From assembly GCA_964563395.1 (NCBI GenBank), contig CAZLWK010000006.1:1-64000 (forward strand): a DNA stretch of 64,000 nucleotides, in the 5' to 3' direction. The position numbers and the translations under genes are program-made. Below the pieces are notes generated by a model. It was not told the DNA's origin and did no database searches. It saw nothing but the letters and a program-made list of their open reading frames with translations. Of this stretch, positions 41,300 through 50,363 are shown piece by piece. The stretch comes from JBEVOS01 sp964563395 (GTDB taxonomy: Bacteria > Pseudomonadota > Alphaproteobacteria > Caulobacterales > Aquidulcibacteraceae). Within the stretch, counting starts at the first letter, position 1. The number at the start of each line of letters is the position of its first letter.

Positions 41300-42616
41300 T
41301 CAATGCAATGTGGCGATCACCTTGCCAACGACGCCCAGCACCTCATCCAAACCGTCGGCGCTCATATTGAGGAAGGGCGCGATCTGGATCACGTCCGCGC
41401 CATTGCGCACCATCACGCCCTGCTCGAAACACCGCACATGGGTTTCAAAGCCGCGCGCGCCGGGGGCGTCCGGGCGCGGCTCCAGATCGATGGCGCCCAT
41501 CAGGCCGAAATTTCGGATGTCGCGCACATGGGGCGATTGCGCGAGCGCGTGCAGCCGCTCCTCGAACGCGCCTTCGAGCGCGCGTGCGGCGGCGAAGGCT
41601 TGCTCGGCCTCATACAGCGAAAGCGTGGCGTGCGCGGCGGCCGACGCCACGGGATGGCCGGAATACGTATAGCCGTGAAACAGCTCCACCGCGTGCGCCG
41701 GCCCGTTCATCAGCGCATCGTAGATGTCGCGCCGCGCAAGGACCGCGCCCATGGGGATCACGCCATTTGTGATGCCCTTGGCGGTGCAAATGAGGTCCGG
41801 CGTGACGCCGAAGCGCTCGGACGCGAACGCCGCGCCGACACGGCCGAACGCGGTGATCACCTCATCGAAAATGAGCAGAATGTCGTGCTTCTCGGTGATG
41901 GCCCGCAGCTTCTCCAAATAGCCGACGGGCGGGGGCAACACGCCGGTCGAGCCCGCCACGGGCTCAACGATGACCGCCGCGATCGTCTCGGCCCCATGCT
42001 CGGCGATGATGTCGTCCAGCGCATCCGCGAGATGACCGCCCCAGCTCGGCTGGCCGCGCGAGAAGGCATTGTTCTTGAAGTCCACCGTGGTGGGCAGATG
42101 GGAGACGTTCGGCAGGAGCGACGACGCGAATTGCGCCCGATTGGCTGGAATGCCGCCGACCGAGACGCCGCCGAAATTGACGCCATGATAGCCGCGCTCG
42201 CGGCCGATGAAGCGCGACTTTTCCGGCGTGCCGCGCGCGCGTTGATAAGCGAGCGCGATCTTCAGCGCCGTCTCCACGGATTCGGATCCGGAATTGGTGA
42301 AGAAGCAGTGCGTCAGCGGCGTGGGCGCCATGGCGGCCAGCCGGTTCGCCAGCGTGAACGCGCCGGGGTGGCCGAGCTGGAACGCGGCGGCGTAATCGAG
42401 CGTGCGGATTTGCGCGCTGACGGCGTCGGCGATTTCGGCGCGGCCGTGGCCGAGCCCCGTCGTCCAGAGGCCGGAGAATCCATCGAGCACGCGGCGGCCC
42501 TCGGGCGTCCAATATTCATGGCCCGCCGCGCGCGCGACGAGGCGCGGGGCGGCCTTGAAGGCGCGGTTGGCCGTGAACGGCATCCAATAGGCGTCGAGGT
42601 CGGCGGGATGAGTCAT
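41300..42616 (-). CDS. Class III aminotransferase, omega-amino acid:pyruvate type
   Basis: A 438-aa PLP enzyme of the class III family. FTNSGSESVETALKIA binds the phosphate, GYHGVNFGGVSVGG is the pyruvate-transaminase block, FDEVITAFGR holds the PLP-ring Asp, and the Schiff-base Lys is in CTAKGITNG. Wording and length match beta-alanine:pyruvate aminotransferases. It would transfer an amino group from an omega-amino acid or amine to pyruvate. It shares orientation with the KgtP-like transporter gene. Confidence 0.9.
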   Translation of the reverse strand: MTHPADLDAYWMPFTANRAFKAAPRLVARAAGHEYWTPEGRRVLDGFSGLWTTGLGHGRAEIADAVSAQIRTLDYAAAFQLGHPGAFTLANRLAAMAPTPLTHCFFTNSGSESVETALKIALAYQRARGTPEKSRFIGRERGYHGVNFGGVSVGGIPANRAQFASSLLPNVSHLPTTVDFKNNAFSRGQPSWGGHLADALDDIIAEHGAETIAAVIVEPVAGSTGVLPPPVGYLEKLRAITEKHDILLIFDEVITAFGRVGAAFASERFGVTPDLICTAKGITNGVIPMGAVLARRDIYDALMNGPAHAVELFHGYTYSGHPVASAAAHATLSLYEAEQAFAAARALEGAFEERLHALAQSPHVRDIRNFGLMGAIDLEPRPDAPGARGFETHVRCFEQGVMVRNGADVIQIAPFLNMSADGLDEVLGVVGKVIATLH

Positions 42617-42681
42617 GGCGCCACCTTAAGCCAAGCGCGGCGCGCGCGCCTATGCGCTTCTTGTCGTGGCGGGGCGCAGAA

Positions 42682-42713
42682 AACCAAAAGGGGCGGCTGT
42701 CGCCAACCGCCCC
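42682..42713 (-). terminator. Rho-independent terminator of the TonB receptor gene
   Basis: A 7-bp perfect stem (GGGGCGG at 42690-42696 with CCGCCCC at 42707-42713) and a 10-base loop. On the minus strand it is followed by TTTTGGTTT. It lies 23 bases beyond the stop of the TonB-dependent receptor gene. Confidence 0.78.
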
Positions 42714-42735
42714 TCTCGCCTGCGTTCAAGGCGCC

Positions 42736-44940
42736 TCAATAGCGATAATTGATCCGCACGCCATAGGTGGCCGGATGGCCGGGCGCGGAGACCGGCGTGA
42801 AATCGGCGCCGGCGAAGAAATTACGCGTCTCCTCATAATCCTCGTCGAGGATGTTGCGGCCGAACACGCCGACTTCCCAATTCTCGTTGAAGCGATAGGC
42901 TACATTGGCGTTGACCAGCCAATAGCCGTCCACGCCATAGCCTTCGCCCGCAACGGGGTTGAGGAGCGGCGGGTCGGTGTCGGAGCGGTACGAATAATCG
43001 ACCGAGCCGCGCACGCCATGACCGTTCGCGAGCTCGCGCTCATACGCAATCGAGCCGGAATAGGTCAGCTCCGGCGGGCCCAAACGCTCGCCGGACTTGT
43101 CGATCGTGGCGGGCGGATTGGCGGTGTCGAGCAGATTGAATTCCTCGAACTCGCCATTCTGATAGCCAAGCGCCTGCGCGATCGTGAGGTTGTCGCTGGC
43201 GCGCCAGATTGCCTCGATTTCCGCGCCGAGAATTTCACTCTTCGGCGCGTTGACGATACGCCCGACAACGGCGGGCGCAGGCAGCGTGACGAAGATCGCG
43301 CCCTGCACCTGCTGATCCGTGTAGTCGTAGTAATAGACCGCGCCGTTCAATTGCAGGCGATTGTCGAAGAGATTGCTCTTCACGCCCGCTTCATAGGCGA
43401 CCAGGATTTCCGGATCGAACGGATTGATCGCGCGCGAATCCAGCGTGTTGTAGGCGGTGAAGCCGCCCGATTTCACACCGCGGCTGATCGAGGCGTAATA
43501 GAGAACGTCGTCGCTCGGCGTCCATTCCAGCGCGAGGCGGCCCGAAACCTCATTCATCGAGGTGGAGCGGTTCTCCAGCGTGCCGTCCACCGTGCCATTG
43601 GCGAAATTGAACGTGCCGAACCCGTTGGCGAACGTGCCGAGATCACGCAGATCGCGCTCTTCATCCTCGTAGCGGATGCCCGCCACGAGATTGAGATCGG
43701 CCATCAGCTCGGCTTCGATCTGACCGAAGATGCCCAGCGTCTGCACTTCCTGGCGATAGGGTGTGCGGACATATTGGAAATCAGGCCCGAAGCTTGCGCC
43801 GAAATCCGATTGATAAAGCTCGTCCAAATCCTCGTTGGCGTAATAGATGCCCGCGATCCAATCGAATGCGTCGTCGCCCTTGGACGCGAGGCGGATTTCG
43901 TGGCTTTGCACGTTCACGTCGCTTTCGAAGAGCACGCCGGCGACGCCCGAAGGCACTGCGTCCCAATCGTTGAATTCCCGACGATCGAGGGTTTCGATCG
44001 CGGCGATATAGGTCAGGTCCGCGAAATCGAAGGCGTAGGTGGTCGTGAGGCTCGCGCCCCAGCCCGTATTGTCGCGGAACGGGGCGGTGTCGACGGAAAT
44101 GCCGGTGGACGCGGCGAAGACTGGGGATGAGCCCCAGCTCGTCTGATCGTCGCCATGCGCCACGCCGGCCGCCGTCGTCTTGAAGAGCTGGAGGCCAAGG
44201 CCGTCCGAATTGTCTTCAAAAGCATGCACGTTGAAGAGGAAGCTCAAACGCTCCGTCGTTTCAAACGCCAATTGGCCGCGCACCGCCACCTGATCGTCAT
44301 CGCCGAGTTCGCGGCCCGTTTCGCGATTGGTCTGCCACGCGCCGCCCTGGGCGGTTGAGAAGGACAAACGGCCGAGCACGCCGGGCGTGATCGCGCCGGA
44401 CAGATACCCTTCCGCGGCGATCCGCTCGTCGCTGTCATAATCCACGGTCACGCCGGCGCCGAAATCCTCGGTCGGCCGGTTGGTGATGATATTGATCGCG
44501 CCGCCCGTCGTGTTGCGGCCATAGAGCGTGCCTTGCGGGCCGCGCAGCACTTCAACGCGCGCCACGTCATAGAGCACGCCCTGCGTGAGCACCGGCAGCG
44601 TATAGGCGACATCGTCCACATAGACGCCGACCGTCGGCGCATTGTTGGACGCATAATCCTTAAAGCCCACGCCGCGCAGCGAGAAGGAAGGCTGGCCGCC
44701 GCCGAATTGGCTTTCGATTTCGAGGCTGGGGACGAGCGTCTCCAGGCCGTTGACGACGGTGACGCCATTATCGATCAGCGCCTGCCCGCTGACGACGGAG
44801 AGCGCCACGCCCACGTCCTGCGCCGCCTGTTCGCGCCGCTGGGCCGTGACGATGATTTCGTCCGAGGATTCCTGCGCATACGCGCTCATTCCAGTAAGAG
44901 CGGCGACCATGGCCGCCGCCGACAACAATGCCTTCTTCAT
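42736..44940 (-). CDS. TonB-dependent outer-membrane receptor
   Basis: A 734-aa receptor. The start at 44940 gives a signal peptide ending SAYA. The plug domain begins EIIVTAQRREQAAQDV and contains LRGVGFKDYASNNAPTVG and VEVLRGPQGTLYGRNTTGGAINI. A 22-strand barrel follows, ending in the terminal Tyr of INYRY. This group, abundant in alphaproteobacteria, often imports carbohydrates, terpenoids or aromatics rather than iron. No siderophore gene is nearby. The upstream intergenic region carries a long dyad at 45099. Confidence 0.9.
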   Translation of the reverse strand: MKKALLSAAAMVAALTGMSAYAQESSDEIIVTAQRREQAAQDVGVALSVVSGQALIDNGVTVVNGLETLVPSLEIESQFGGGQPSFSLRGVGFKDYASNNAPTVGVYVDDVAYTLPVLTQGVLYDVARVEVLRGPQGTLYGRNTTGGAINIITNRPTEDFGAGVTVDYDSDERIAAEGYLSGAITPGVLGRLSFSTAQGGAWQTNRETGRELGDDDQVAVRGQLAFETTERLSFLFNVHAFEDNSDGLGLQLFKTTAAGVAHGDDQTSWGSSPVFAASTGISVDTAPFRDNTGWGASLTTTYAFDFADLTYIAAIETLDRREFNDWDAVPSGVAGVLFESDVNVQSHEIRLASKGDDAFDWIAGIYYANEDLDELYQSDFGASFGPDFQYVRTPYRQEVQTLGIFGQIEAELMADLNLVAGIRYEDEERDLRDLGTFANGFGTFNFANGTVDGTLENRSTSMNEVSGRLALEWTPSDDVLYYASISRGVKSGGFTAYNTLDSRAINPFDPEILVAYEAGVKSNLFDNRLQLNGAVYYYDYTDQQVQGAIFVTLPAPAVVGRIVNAPKSEILGAEIEAIWRASDNLTIAQALGYQNGEFEEFNLLDTANPPATIDKSGERLGPPELTYSGSIAYERELANGHGVRGSVDYSYRSDTDPPLLNPVAGEGYGVDGYWLVNANVAYRFNENWEVGVFGRNILDEDYEETRNFFAGADFTPVSAPGHPATYGVRINYRY

Positions 44941-45255
44941 GCCCTCGCCGGACCCCGCGCAATTGGTTTCGAACCCGAAAGGCGTGCCGAGGGGCGAATG
45001 GCGCGTCCACTCGGTTCCCCCATTGATAGGTATGGCCGGCGAAGCGTGATCTGGCATGAATTTCCCCTTGGTTTGTCGCGCGCACCCTCAAGGCCGCCGC
45101 TTAAAACTCGACTAATAGAGTCGAATTAAGCGCGCGGCGATGCAGCTTCGCTCGAAACCTGCCCCACATCACCTAAACCCACGTTCACATCTCGGATGCG
45201 GTAAGGGGCGCCGCAGGCGTTTGCCGCCGCCGCCGCCGGGCTTTATGGGCGAGCC
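44941..45255. other. 315-bp divergent intergenic region
   Basis: Lies between the TonB receptor gene and the TTC38-like gene. Nothing coding is supported in it; an upstream in-frame extension of the receptor (to 45057) has no conserved features. It must hold both promoters. The notable element is the dyad at 45099-45131. Confidence 0.6.
45099..45131. promoter_or_regulatory. Nested dyad upstream of the TonB receptor gene
   Basis: The outer arms are GCTTAA (45099-45104) and TTAAGC (45126-45131); the inner arms are TCGACT (45108-45113) and AGTCGA (45119-45124). Small asymmetric bulges lie between them. It is AT-rich against a GC-rich background, as expected for an operator. No known binding consensus (Fur, Zur) is matched. 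Confidence 0.42.
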
Positions 45256-46614
45256 ATGACCTATCGCGACTTTTTGGGAAACGCACTCACGGCCGACGCC
45301 GCCGCCACAGCGCGTGGCATCGACGATTTCGTCGATGGTTTTTTGAGCTACGAGGCGCGCGCCGCCAATGTGCTCGCCGCGGCGGATGCAGCGCCGGACA
45401 ATCCGCTCGCCAACGCCTATGCGGCGATGATCTGGATGTTCCTGGAATCGCCGGACGCGGCGGCGCGGGCGGCGCCCTATCTTGCGCGGGCCAAGGCGGC
45501 GGCCAAGCGCGCGGACGCCCGCGAACGCGGCGCGATCGAATTCGTCGACGCCTGGTCGCGGGACGAAGTTCCCGCCGCGCTCGCCATCGGCGCGGCCGTC
45601 AATCAAGACTTTCCGCGCGATCTCGTGATCGCCAAGCTGCGCCAATATTTTCATTTCAACGCCGGCGATTTTCCCGCGATGCTGCGCGTGGCCGAGGAGC
45701 TGATCGACGCCAATCGCGACATCGCGCAAATGCATGGCATGATCGCCTTCGGCTATGAGCAATGCCACCTCCTCGACGAGGCGGAGGAAGCGGCTCGGCG
45801 CGCGCTCTCCATGAAGGAGAGGGAGCCGTGGGCGCAGCACGCGCTCGCGCACGTCATGCTGACGCAAGGCCGCGTGGATGAAGGCGCGCTATTCCTGGAA
45901 GCGGCGCGCCCGCTCTGGACGGGCCTCAATTCCTTCATGTCCACGCACAATCACTGGCATCTAGCGCTGTTCTATTTGAGCCAGGGCCGTTTCGCGGCTG
46001 CGCTCGATCTCTATGACGAAGCCGTATGGGGCATAGATAAGGCCTATTCGCAGGATCAGGTCGGCGCGGTCTCGCTGTTGGCGCGCATCGAACTCGCGGG
46101 CGGCGATGTCGGCGCGCGCTGGAGCGAGCTCGCGAACTATCTGTCAGCGCGCGCGCATGACGCCGTGCTGCCCTTCCTGTCGCTTCAATATCTCTATGGT
46201 CTCGGCCGCGCGGCGCGGCCCGAGGCCGATACGCTCATGGCCGCGATCCGCCGCGCGGCCGACATTGCCCCGCCACACGCGCGCAAGGCATGGGCGGAGG
46301 CGGCGTTGCCCGCCGCGGAGGGCGTTCTGGCGCATGCGCGCAGCGACCATGAAACGGCGATGGACAAGCTCGACCGCGCACTGCCGCTCATGGCGGCGAT
46401 CGGCGGCAGCCACGCGCAGCGCGATCTGTTCGAGCAAATCCATCTCGACGCGCTCATTCGCGGCGGCGCGCTGTCGCGCGCGCAGCAAATTCTGGAATTG
46501 CGCCGCCGCCACGATCCCGAAGGCGCGCCGCTCAATCGCGCGCTGGCGGAGGTGTATTTGAAGCTCGGCCTGCCCAAGGAGGCGGCCAAGGCGCGTGATC
46601 GCGCGGCCCGCTAG
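45256..46614 (+). CDS. Tetratricopeptide repeat protein, TTC38-like
   Basis: A 452-aa soluble alpha-helical repeat protein. The HALAHVMLTQGRVDEGALFLE, HNHWHLALFYLSQG (read as two separate blocks around residues 200 and 235) and ALDLYDEAVW features match bacterial homologues of animal TTC38. The biochemical role of this family is unknown. There is no signal peptide. Its stop overlaps the stop of the convergent SDR gene (CTAG, 46611-46614). Confidence 0.83.
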   Translation: MTYRDFLGNALTADAAATARGIDDFVDGFLSYEARAANVLAAADAAPDNPLANAYAAMIWMFLESPDAAARAAPYLARAKAAAKRADARERGAIEFVDAWSRDEVPAALAIGAAVNQDFPRDLVIAKLRQYFHFNAGDFPAMLRVAEELIDANRDIAQMHGMIAFGYEQCHLLDEAEEAARRALSMKEREPWAQHALAHVMLTQGRVDEGALFLEAARPLWTGLNSFMSTHNHWHLALFYLSQGRFAAALDLYDEAVWGIDKAYSQDQVGAVSLLARIELAGGDVGARWSELANYLSARAHDAVLPFLSLQYLYGLGRAARPEADTLMAAIRRAADIAPPHARKAWAEAALPAAEGVLAHARSDHETAMDKLDRALPLMAAIGGSHAQRDLFEQIHLDALIRGGALSRAQQILELRRRHDPEGAPLNRALAEVYLKLGLPKEAAKARDRAAR

Positions 46615-47354
46615 ATGCAGCGACCGCCATCGATCTCCAGCGCCACGCCGGTGATGAGGCTCGCCGCATCGGAACACAGAAACGCCGCCGCCGCGCCAAT
46701 GTCATGCGGCGTTGAGAAACGCCCAAGCGGAATCGAAGCGAGAAATTTGGCGCGCACCTCCGGCGTGTCGCCGCCCATGAAGGTGCTCAAGAGCGGAGTC
46801 TCGCCGGCCACTGGATTGATCGCGTTCACGCGAACATTGAAAGGCGCAAGCTCGATCGCCATGGCGCGCGTGGCGGTGATCATCCAGCCCTTGCTGGCGT
46901 TGTACCAGGTGAGGTTCGGACGCGGGCTGACGCCGCCGGTCGAGGCGATGTTCAAGAACACGCCGGCGCGGCGCGCCTTCATCGACGGCGCGAACGCACG
47001 CGCCATCAGATAGACGGATTTGGCGTTCACCGCGAACAAGCGGTCGAACATGGCTTCATCCAGCGTATCGAGCGGCTGGGGCATATGGCCGATGCCGGCA
47101 TTGTTGACGACGATATCGATCTCGCCGGCATGCGCGGCGAGCGCGGCAACGCTTTCAGCGCTAGCCACGTCGCACTGAAAAATCTCAGCGCCGGGCGTTT
47201 CGGCGGAAAACCTTTTCAGCGCCTGCGCATCCACATCGGCCGCGATCACGGCCGCGCCCTCATCGAGAAAGGCGCGCACGATACCCGCGCCGAAACCGGA
47301 TGCGCCGCCGGTGACGATCGCGCGCTTGCCGCGCAGGCGCAGATTTTCAGCCAT
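46611..47354 (-). CDS. Short-chain dehydrogenase/reductase
   Basis: A 247-aa classical SDR with TGGASGFG (cofactor), NNAGIGHMPQ, catalytic Ser (NIASTGG) and YNASK, and a C-terminal LEIDGGRCI. NAD(P)-dependent oxidation of an alcohol is expected. It is the last gene of the seven-gene minus-strand unit beginning with the M20 hydrolase gene, and overlaps the aldehyde dehydrogenase gene by 8 bases. Confidence 0.88.
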   Translation of the reverse strand: MAENLRLRGKRAIVTGGASGFGAGIVRAFLDEGAAVIAADVDAQALKRFSAETPGAEIFQCDVASAESVAALAAHAGEIDIVVNNAGIGHMPQPLDTLDEAMFDRLFAVNAKSVYLMARAFAPSMKARRAGVFLNIASTGGVSPRPNLTWYNASKGWMITATRAMAIELAPFNVRVNAINPVAGETPLLSTFMGGDTPEVRAKFLASIPLGRFSTPHDIGAAAAFLCSDAASLITGVALEIDGGRCI

Positions 47355-48792
47355 GATAGGCCGCCACCGTCTTCACCTGCGAGAAGCCAAGCAGCGCCTC
47401 CATGCCTTTCTCGCGGCCATGGCCTGATTTACCGACGCCGCCGAACGGCAATTCAACGCCGCCCGCCGCGCCGTAATTGTTGAGAAACACCTGGCCGGCG
47501 CGCAGCCGCTTGGCGAGGCGCATCATGCGTCCGCCATCGCCGGTCCAAATCGCCGCGACTAGGCCGAACCCCGCCTCATTGGCGATCGCGAGCGCCTCCT
47601 CCTCCGTGTCGAACGGGATCACCACCTGCACTGGCCCGAAAATCTCCTCGCGCGCCAGAAGATGTTTGGGATCGACCGGCGCGTACAATGCAGGCGCCAC
47701 ATAATGCCCGCCGCGCGGCGCATCGGCGATGATTTCGCCCCGCGCGACGCAGGCCAGCTTATCGGATGCGGCCGTCGCCAGATATTTTTCAACACGCGCT
47801 TTCTGTTGCGCGGAAATGAGCGGACCGACATCGTGATCGGAAAGCGCCGGGCCGACGCGGACGCGCCGATAAGCCTCCGCCATAGCGTCCACCACGCGCT
47901 CGAACACGGAACGCTGCACCAGGATGCGCGACGCGGCCGAACATGTCTGCCCCGCATTCTGAAGGCCGGCATTGACCAGGAAGGGCAGCGCGCGCTCCAA
48001 ATCCGCGTCCGCGAACACGAGCTGCGGGGATTTCCCACCGAGCTCCAGCGTGACGGGCGCGACATGGCGCGCCGCCGCCGCCTGCACCATCACGCCGACC
48101 TCGAACGAGCCGGTGAAGGAGAGATGATCGACGCCCTCATGCGCGGTGAGCGCGGCGCCCGCCTCTTCGCCAAGACCGGTCACGACATTCAGCGCGCCCG
48201 CCGGCAAGCCGGCTTCTTGCGCGATGCGCGCGAAAGCCAGCGCCGTCAGCGCCGCCTCCTCCGCCGGCTTCAGCACGGCGGCGTTGCCCATGGCGAGCGC
48301 CGCGCCGACCGAGCGGCCGACAATCTGCATCGGATAATTCCAAGGCACGATGTGGCCGGTGACGCCGTGCGGCTCACGCAGCGTGTAGACCGTGAAGCCG
48401 TTTTGAAACGGGATCGTGTCGCCGTGCGCTTTGTCGGCCGCGCCGCCATAGAATTCCATGTAGCGGGCGAGCGCGATGACATCCGCGCGCGCCTGCTTCA
48501 AGGGCTTGCCGACATCGCGGGATTCCAGCTGCGCCAGCATGTCGGCCTGTTCCTCAACGAGACGGCCCATGCGCGTGAGCACGCGTCCGCGCTCGGCGGC
48601 GCTCATCGCGCCCCACGGCCCATTGAGCGCGGCGCGCGCGGCGCTGACGGCGCGGTCGACCTCATCGGCGCCGCCACGCGCGAGCGCGCCGAACGTCTCG
48701 CCCGTCGAAGGGTCCTCGATGGGAAGCGTTTCTCCAGTGCTTTCCCAGGCGCCGCCAATGAGCACGCGATCTGTATCAAAGGGTAAAGTCAT
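47347..48792 (-). CDS. NAD(P)-dependent aldehyde dehydrogenase
   Basis: A 481-aa ALDH. The cofactor region PWNYPMQIVGRS is followed by the catalytic Glu in LELGGKSP and the catalytic Cys in NAGQTCSAASR. The C-terminal FGGVGKSGHGREKG block is typical of betaine/gamma-aminobutyraldehyde-type enzymes. It is joined to the ABC ATPase gene by an ATGA overlap. With the SDR it could convert an alcohol through an aldehyde to an acid. Confidence 0.91.
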   Translation of the reverse strand: MTLPFDTDRVLIGGAWESTGETLPIEDPSTGETFGALARGGADEVDRAVSAARAALNGPWGAMSAAERGRVLTRMGRLVEEQADMLAQLESRDVGKPLKQARADVIALARYMEFYGGAADKAHGDTIPFQNGFTVYTLREPHGVTGHIVPWNYPMQIVGRSVGAALAMGNAAVLKPAEEAALTALAFARIAQEAGLPAGALNVVTGLGEEAGAALTAHEGVDHLSFTGSFEVGVMVQAAAARHVAPVTLELGGKSPQLVFADADLERALPFLVNAGLQNAGQTCSAASRILVQRSVFERVVDAMAEAYRRVRVGPALSDHDVGPLISAQQKARVEKYLATAASDKLACVARGEIIADAPRGGHYVAPALYAPVDPKHLLAREEIFGPVQVVIPFDTEEEALAIANEAGFGLVAAIWTGDGGRMMRLAKRLRAGQVFLNNYGAAGGVELPFGGVGKSGHGREKGMEALLGFSQVKTVAAYHG

Positions 48793-50363
48793 GGCTGGCT
48801 TTCCAAAACGATGTCGAGCCGCGGCGTCGCCGCGAGCAGCGCTTGAGTATAGGGGTGACGCGGCGCGTCGAAAATGGACTGGACCGCGCCATCCTCCACG
48901 ATGCGACCATTCTGCATGACGATCACACGATCCGCGATCGCCCGGACGATGGAGAGGTCGTGCGTGATGAACAAATAGGACAGGCCGAGCCGCGCGCGCA
49001 AATCGGCAAGAAGCGCCAGGATTTGGGCGCGTATGGAGACGTCCAGCGCGGAAACCGCCTCATCGAGCACGACCAGCTTGGGTGATATGATCAGCGCGCG
49101 CGCGATCGCGATGCGCTGGCGCTGGCCGCCGGAAAAGGCATGGGGACGCCGGTCGAGCGCATCGGCCGGCAAGCCAACGGCGTCGAGCGCGGCGCGCGCG
49201 CGCTGGCGCTTTTCCTCACATGCCGGCGGCCGCTCGAGAAGATGGAACGGCTCGCAAACGATATCTTCCACGCGCCAACGCGGATCGAAGCTGCCGGCCG
49301 GATCTTGAAAGACCATTTGCACCTTGCGGCGATAGGCGCGGAGCGATGCGCCTCGCGCGGCGGCGATGGCTTGGCCGTCAAGGAGAATGTCGCCGCCAGA
49401 GAGCGGCTCCAGCCCGAGCACGGCGCGCGCAAGGCTCGATTTGCCCGAGCCGGATTCGCCCACGATGGCGAGGCTTTCGCCTTCCGCGAGTTCGAACGAT
49501 ACGCCATCGACCGCGCGCACGCCGCGATAGGAGACGCGCGCATCGCGAACCGAGAGCAGCGTTCCGCCCTTCTTTGTCGATGGCGCGCGAGGCGGCGGAG
49601 CCGCTGCGGCAAGCAAAGAGCGCGCATAAGGATGGCGCAGCTGTTGCAATAGTGCGGGGCACGGCCCCTGCTCGACGATCTCGCCATCCTTCATGATCGC
49701 GATCCTGTCCGCGACGCTGGCGACAAGACCCAGATCGTGCGTGACCAGCACCATGCCCGCGCCGTCCTGGCGCACGCGCGCGGACAGCAGCGCCATGATT
49801 TGCGCCTGCGTCGTCACGTCGAGCGCGGTCGTCGGCTCGTCCGCGAGGATGAGCGGAGGGTGCAGCGCCGTCGCGATCGCGATGGCGGCCCGCTGACGCT
49901 GACCGCCGGAGAGTTCATGCGGATACCGGCTTGGCGCTATGCGCGCCGGATCGAGGCCAACGGCCTGCAGCGCCTCAACGGCCCGCCGCCGCGCCTCCGC
50001 GCGCGAGACGTCCTGATGCAGCAAGATCGTTTCCGCCACCTGCGCGCCGATCGTGCGCACGGGATTGAGCGCGGTCGCCGGCTCCTGGAACACCATGCCG
50101 ACGGACGCACCGCGCAGCGCGCATAGGTCTCGCTCCGTCATCGCGCCAACGTCCCGCCCGGCGATGCGCACCTTGCCGTCCATCACCGCGCCTTCGGGCG
50201 CAAGCCGCAACGCCGAAAGCAGCGTCAAGGATTTGCCGGAGCCGGATTCTCCGACAAGCGCGAGAATTTCACCTGGTGAGACGGCAAGGGACACGCCGCG
50301 CAAAATCCCGGCCGCCCCGATTCGCAAACGCAGATTTTCAATCTCCAGAAGCGGCCCGCTCAT
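48789..50363 (-). CDS. Peptide-type ABC transporter ATPase, fused double domain (DppD-DppF)
   Basis: A 524-aa protein carrying two complete ABC ATPase domains. Domain 1 (about 1-250) has GESGSGKS, LSGGQRQR and ADEPTTALD. Domain 2 (about 275-520) has a second GESGSGKS, FSGGQRQR and DEAVSALD. In many bacteria these are separate DppD/OppD and DppF/OppF proteins. The start at 50363 overlaps the permease stop (ATGA); a much longer frame upstream is antisense-like sequence without homology. It powers the importer made by the next three genes. Confidence 0.92.
   Translation of the reverse strand: MSGPLLEIENLRLRIGAAGILRGVSLAVSPGEILALVGESGSGKSLTLLSALRLAPEGAVMDGKVRIAGRDVGAMTERDLCALRGASVGMVFQEPATALNPVRTIGAQVAETILLHQDVSRAEARRRAVEALQAVGLDPARIAPSRYPHELSGGQRQRAAIAIATALHPPLILADEPTTALDVTTQAQIMALLSARVRQDGAGMVLVTHDLGLVASVADRIAIMKDGEIVEQGPCPALLQQLRHPYARSLLAAAAPPPRAPSTKKGGTLLSVRDARVSYRGVRAVDGVSFELAEGESLAIVGESGSGKSSLARAVLGLEPLSGGDILLDGQAIAAARGASLRAYRRKVQMVFQDPAGSFDPRWRVEDIVCEPFHLLERPPACEEKRQRARAALDAVGLPADALDRRPHAFSGGQRQRIAIARALIISPKLVVLDEAVSALDVSIRAQILALLADLRARLGLSYLFITHDLSIVRAIADRVIVMQNGRIVEDGAVQSIFDAPRHPYTQALLAATPRLDIVLESQP

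Noticed and set aside
45099..45131. Fur box before the TonB receptor gene
   Set aside because: The dyad does not resemble the GATAATGAT-type consensus, and no iron-uptake genes are adjacent.
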